Source of the DNA: Clostridium sp. CAG:253
GTDB taxonomy: Bacteria > Bacillota > Clostridia > Lachnospirales > Lachnospiraceae
Assembly (NCBI GenBank): GCA_000436755.1
Contig: FR887331.1
Coordinates: forward strand, 61,500 to 75,630
DNA length: 14,131 bases
Direction of reading: 5' to 3'
Shown piece after piece: positions 14,062 through 14,131 of this stretch (the stretch's first letter is position 1; each line of letters starts with the position of its first letter). A program made the translations under genes and the position numbers. Under the pieces are notes generated by a model, which ran no database searches, was not told the DNA's origin, and was given only the letters and a program-made list of their open reading frames with translations.

Positions 14062-14131
14062 CTATAGACTTGATACTACATTGATTGGAGTTCCCTCCAT
14101 AAACTTCTTTATATTATCCGCCAGAATAGAA
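14062..14131 (-). CDS. C-terminal end of a probable D-2-hydroxyacid dehydrogenase
   Basis: Only the last 22 codons are in the window, on the minus strand: SILADNIKKFMEGTPINVVSSL then TAG at 14062-14064. The NIKKFMEGTPINVV pattern resembles the C-terminal helix and tail of NAD-dependent D-isomer 2-hydroxyacid dehydrogenases (phosphoglycerate, glycerate or lactate type), which often end in N-(I/L)-x-x-F-x-x-G-x-P-x-N-V-V. It sits 68 bp upstream of the GNAT gene on the same strand. The identification rests on a very short segment. Confidence 0.55.
   Translation of the reverse strand, partial: SILADNIKKFMEGTPINVVSSL

Overview
The window looks like a chromosomal segment of a low-GC, endospore-forming Firmicute, most likely a Clostridia/Lachnospiraceae-type bacterium. 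Reasons are the sporulation genes gpr and spoIIP, the order rpsT / gpr / spoIIP / lepA / hemW (a classic Firmicutes arrangement), a T-box riboswitch, strong AGGAGG-type ribosome binding sites, and a secreted glycoside hydrolase ending in BspA-type leucine-rich repeats, a design common in gut Clostridia.

Left part (1-5163), conserved core. On the minus strand, from right to left: gpr (germination protease), spoIIP (engulfment peptidoglycan hydrolase), lepA (EF-4) and the 5' end of hemW (radical SAM heme chaperone, cut by the window edge). rpsT (ribosomal protein S20) is divergent on the plus strand, with a near-consensus sigma-A promoter and its own terminator. gpr is preceded by a sigma-F/G-like promoter, spoIIP has a possible sigma-E-like promoter in a 185-nt leader, and lepA has its own extended -10 vegetative promoter. 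Compartment-specific sporulation genes and housekeeping genes are therefore probably uncoupled although adjacent.

Middle (5244-10208). A stand-alone dCMP deaminase gene converges, across a bidirectional terminator, on a gene for a 1089-residue secreted GH59-like (galactocerebrosidase/beta-galactosidase type) enzyme with lectin-like, carbohydrate-binding-like and LRR modules. Divergent from it is an AraC-family regulator with a cupin-type sensor domain. The shared 246-nt intergenic region holds an inverted repeat, which makes this look like a self-contained glycan-use locus.

Right part (10217-14131), all on the minus strand. A bile acid:sodium symporter (BASS) family transporter gene overlaps a gene for a small two-TM protein with a YcxB-like tail. 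The pair sits behind a complete T-box riboswitch whose likely specifier is an isoleucine codon and whose discriminator-pairing base fits tRNA-Ile. This is the most interesting regulatory unit here, because it predicts that the transporter moves something linked to branched-chain amino acid supply, such as a 2-oxo acid. Beyond it lie a truncated receiver-domain remnant whose break point is a perfect 19-bp-arm palindrome, a membrane-anchored GH114-like protein gene, an SSAT-like GNAT acetyltransferase gene, and the last 22 codons of a probable D-2-hydroxyacid dehydrogenase.

No CRISPR array, tRNA, rRNA or insertion sequence was seen. All functional names rest on motif recognition by eye; no database search was run.
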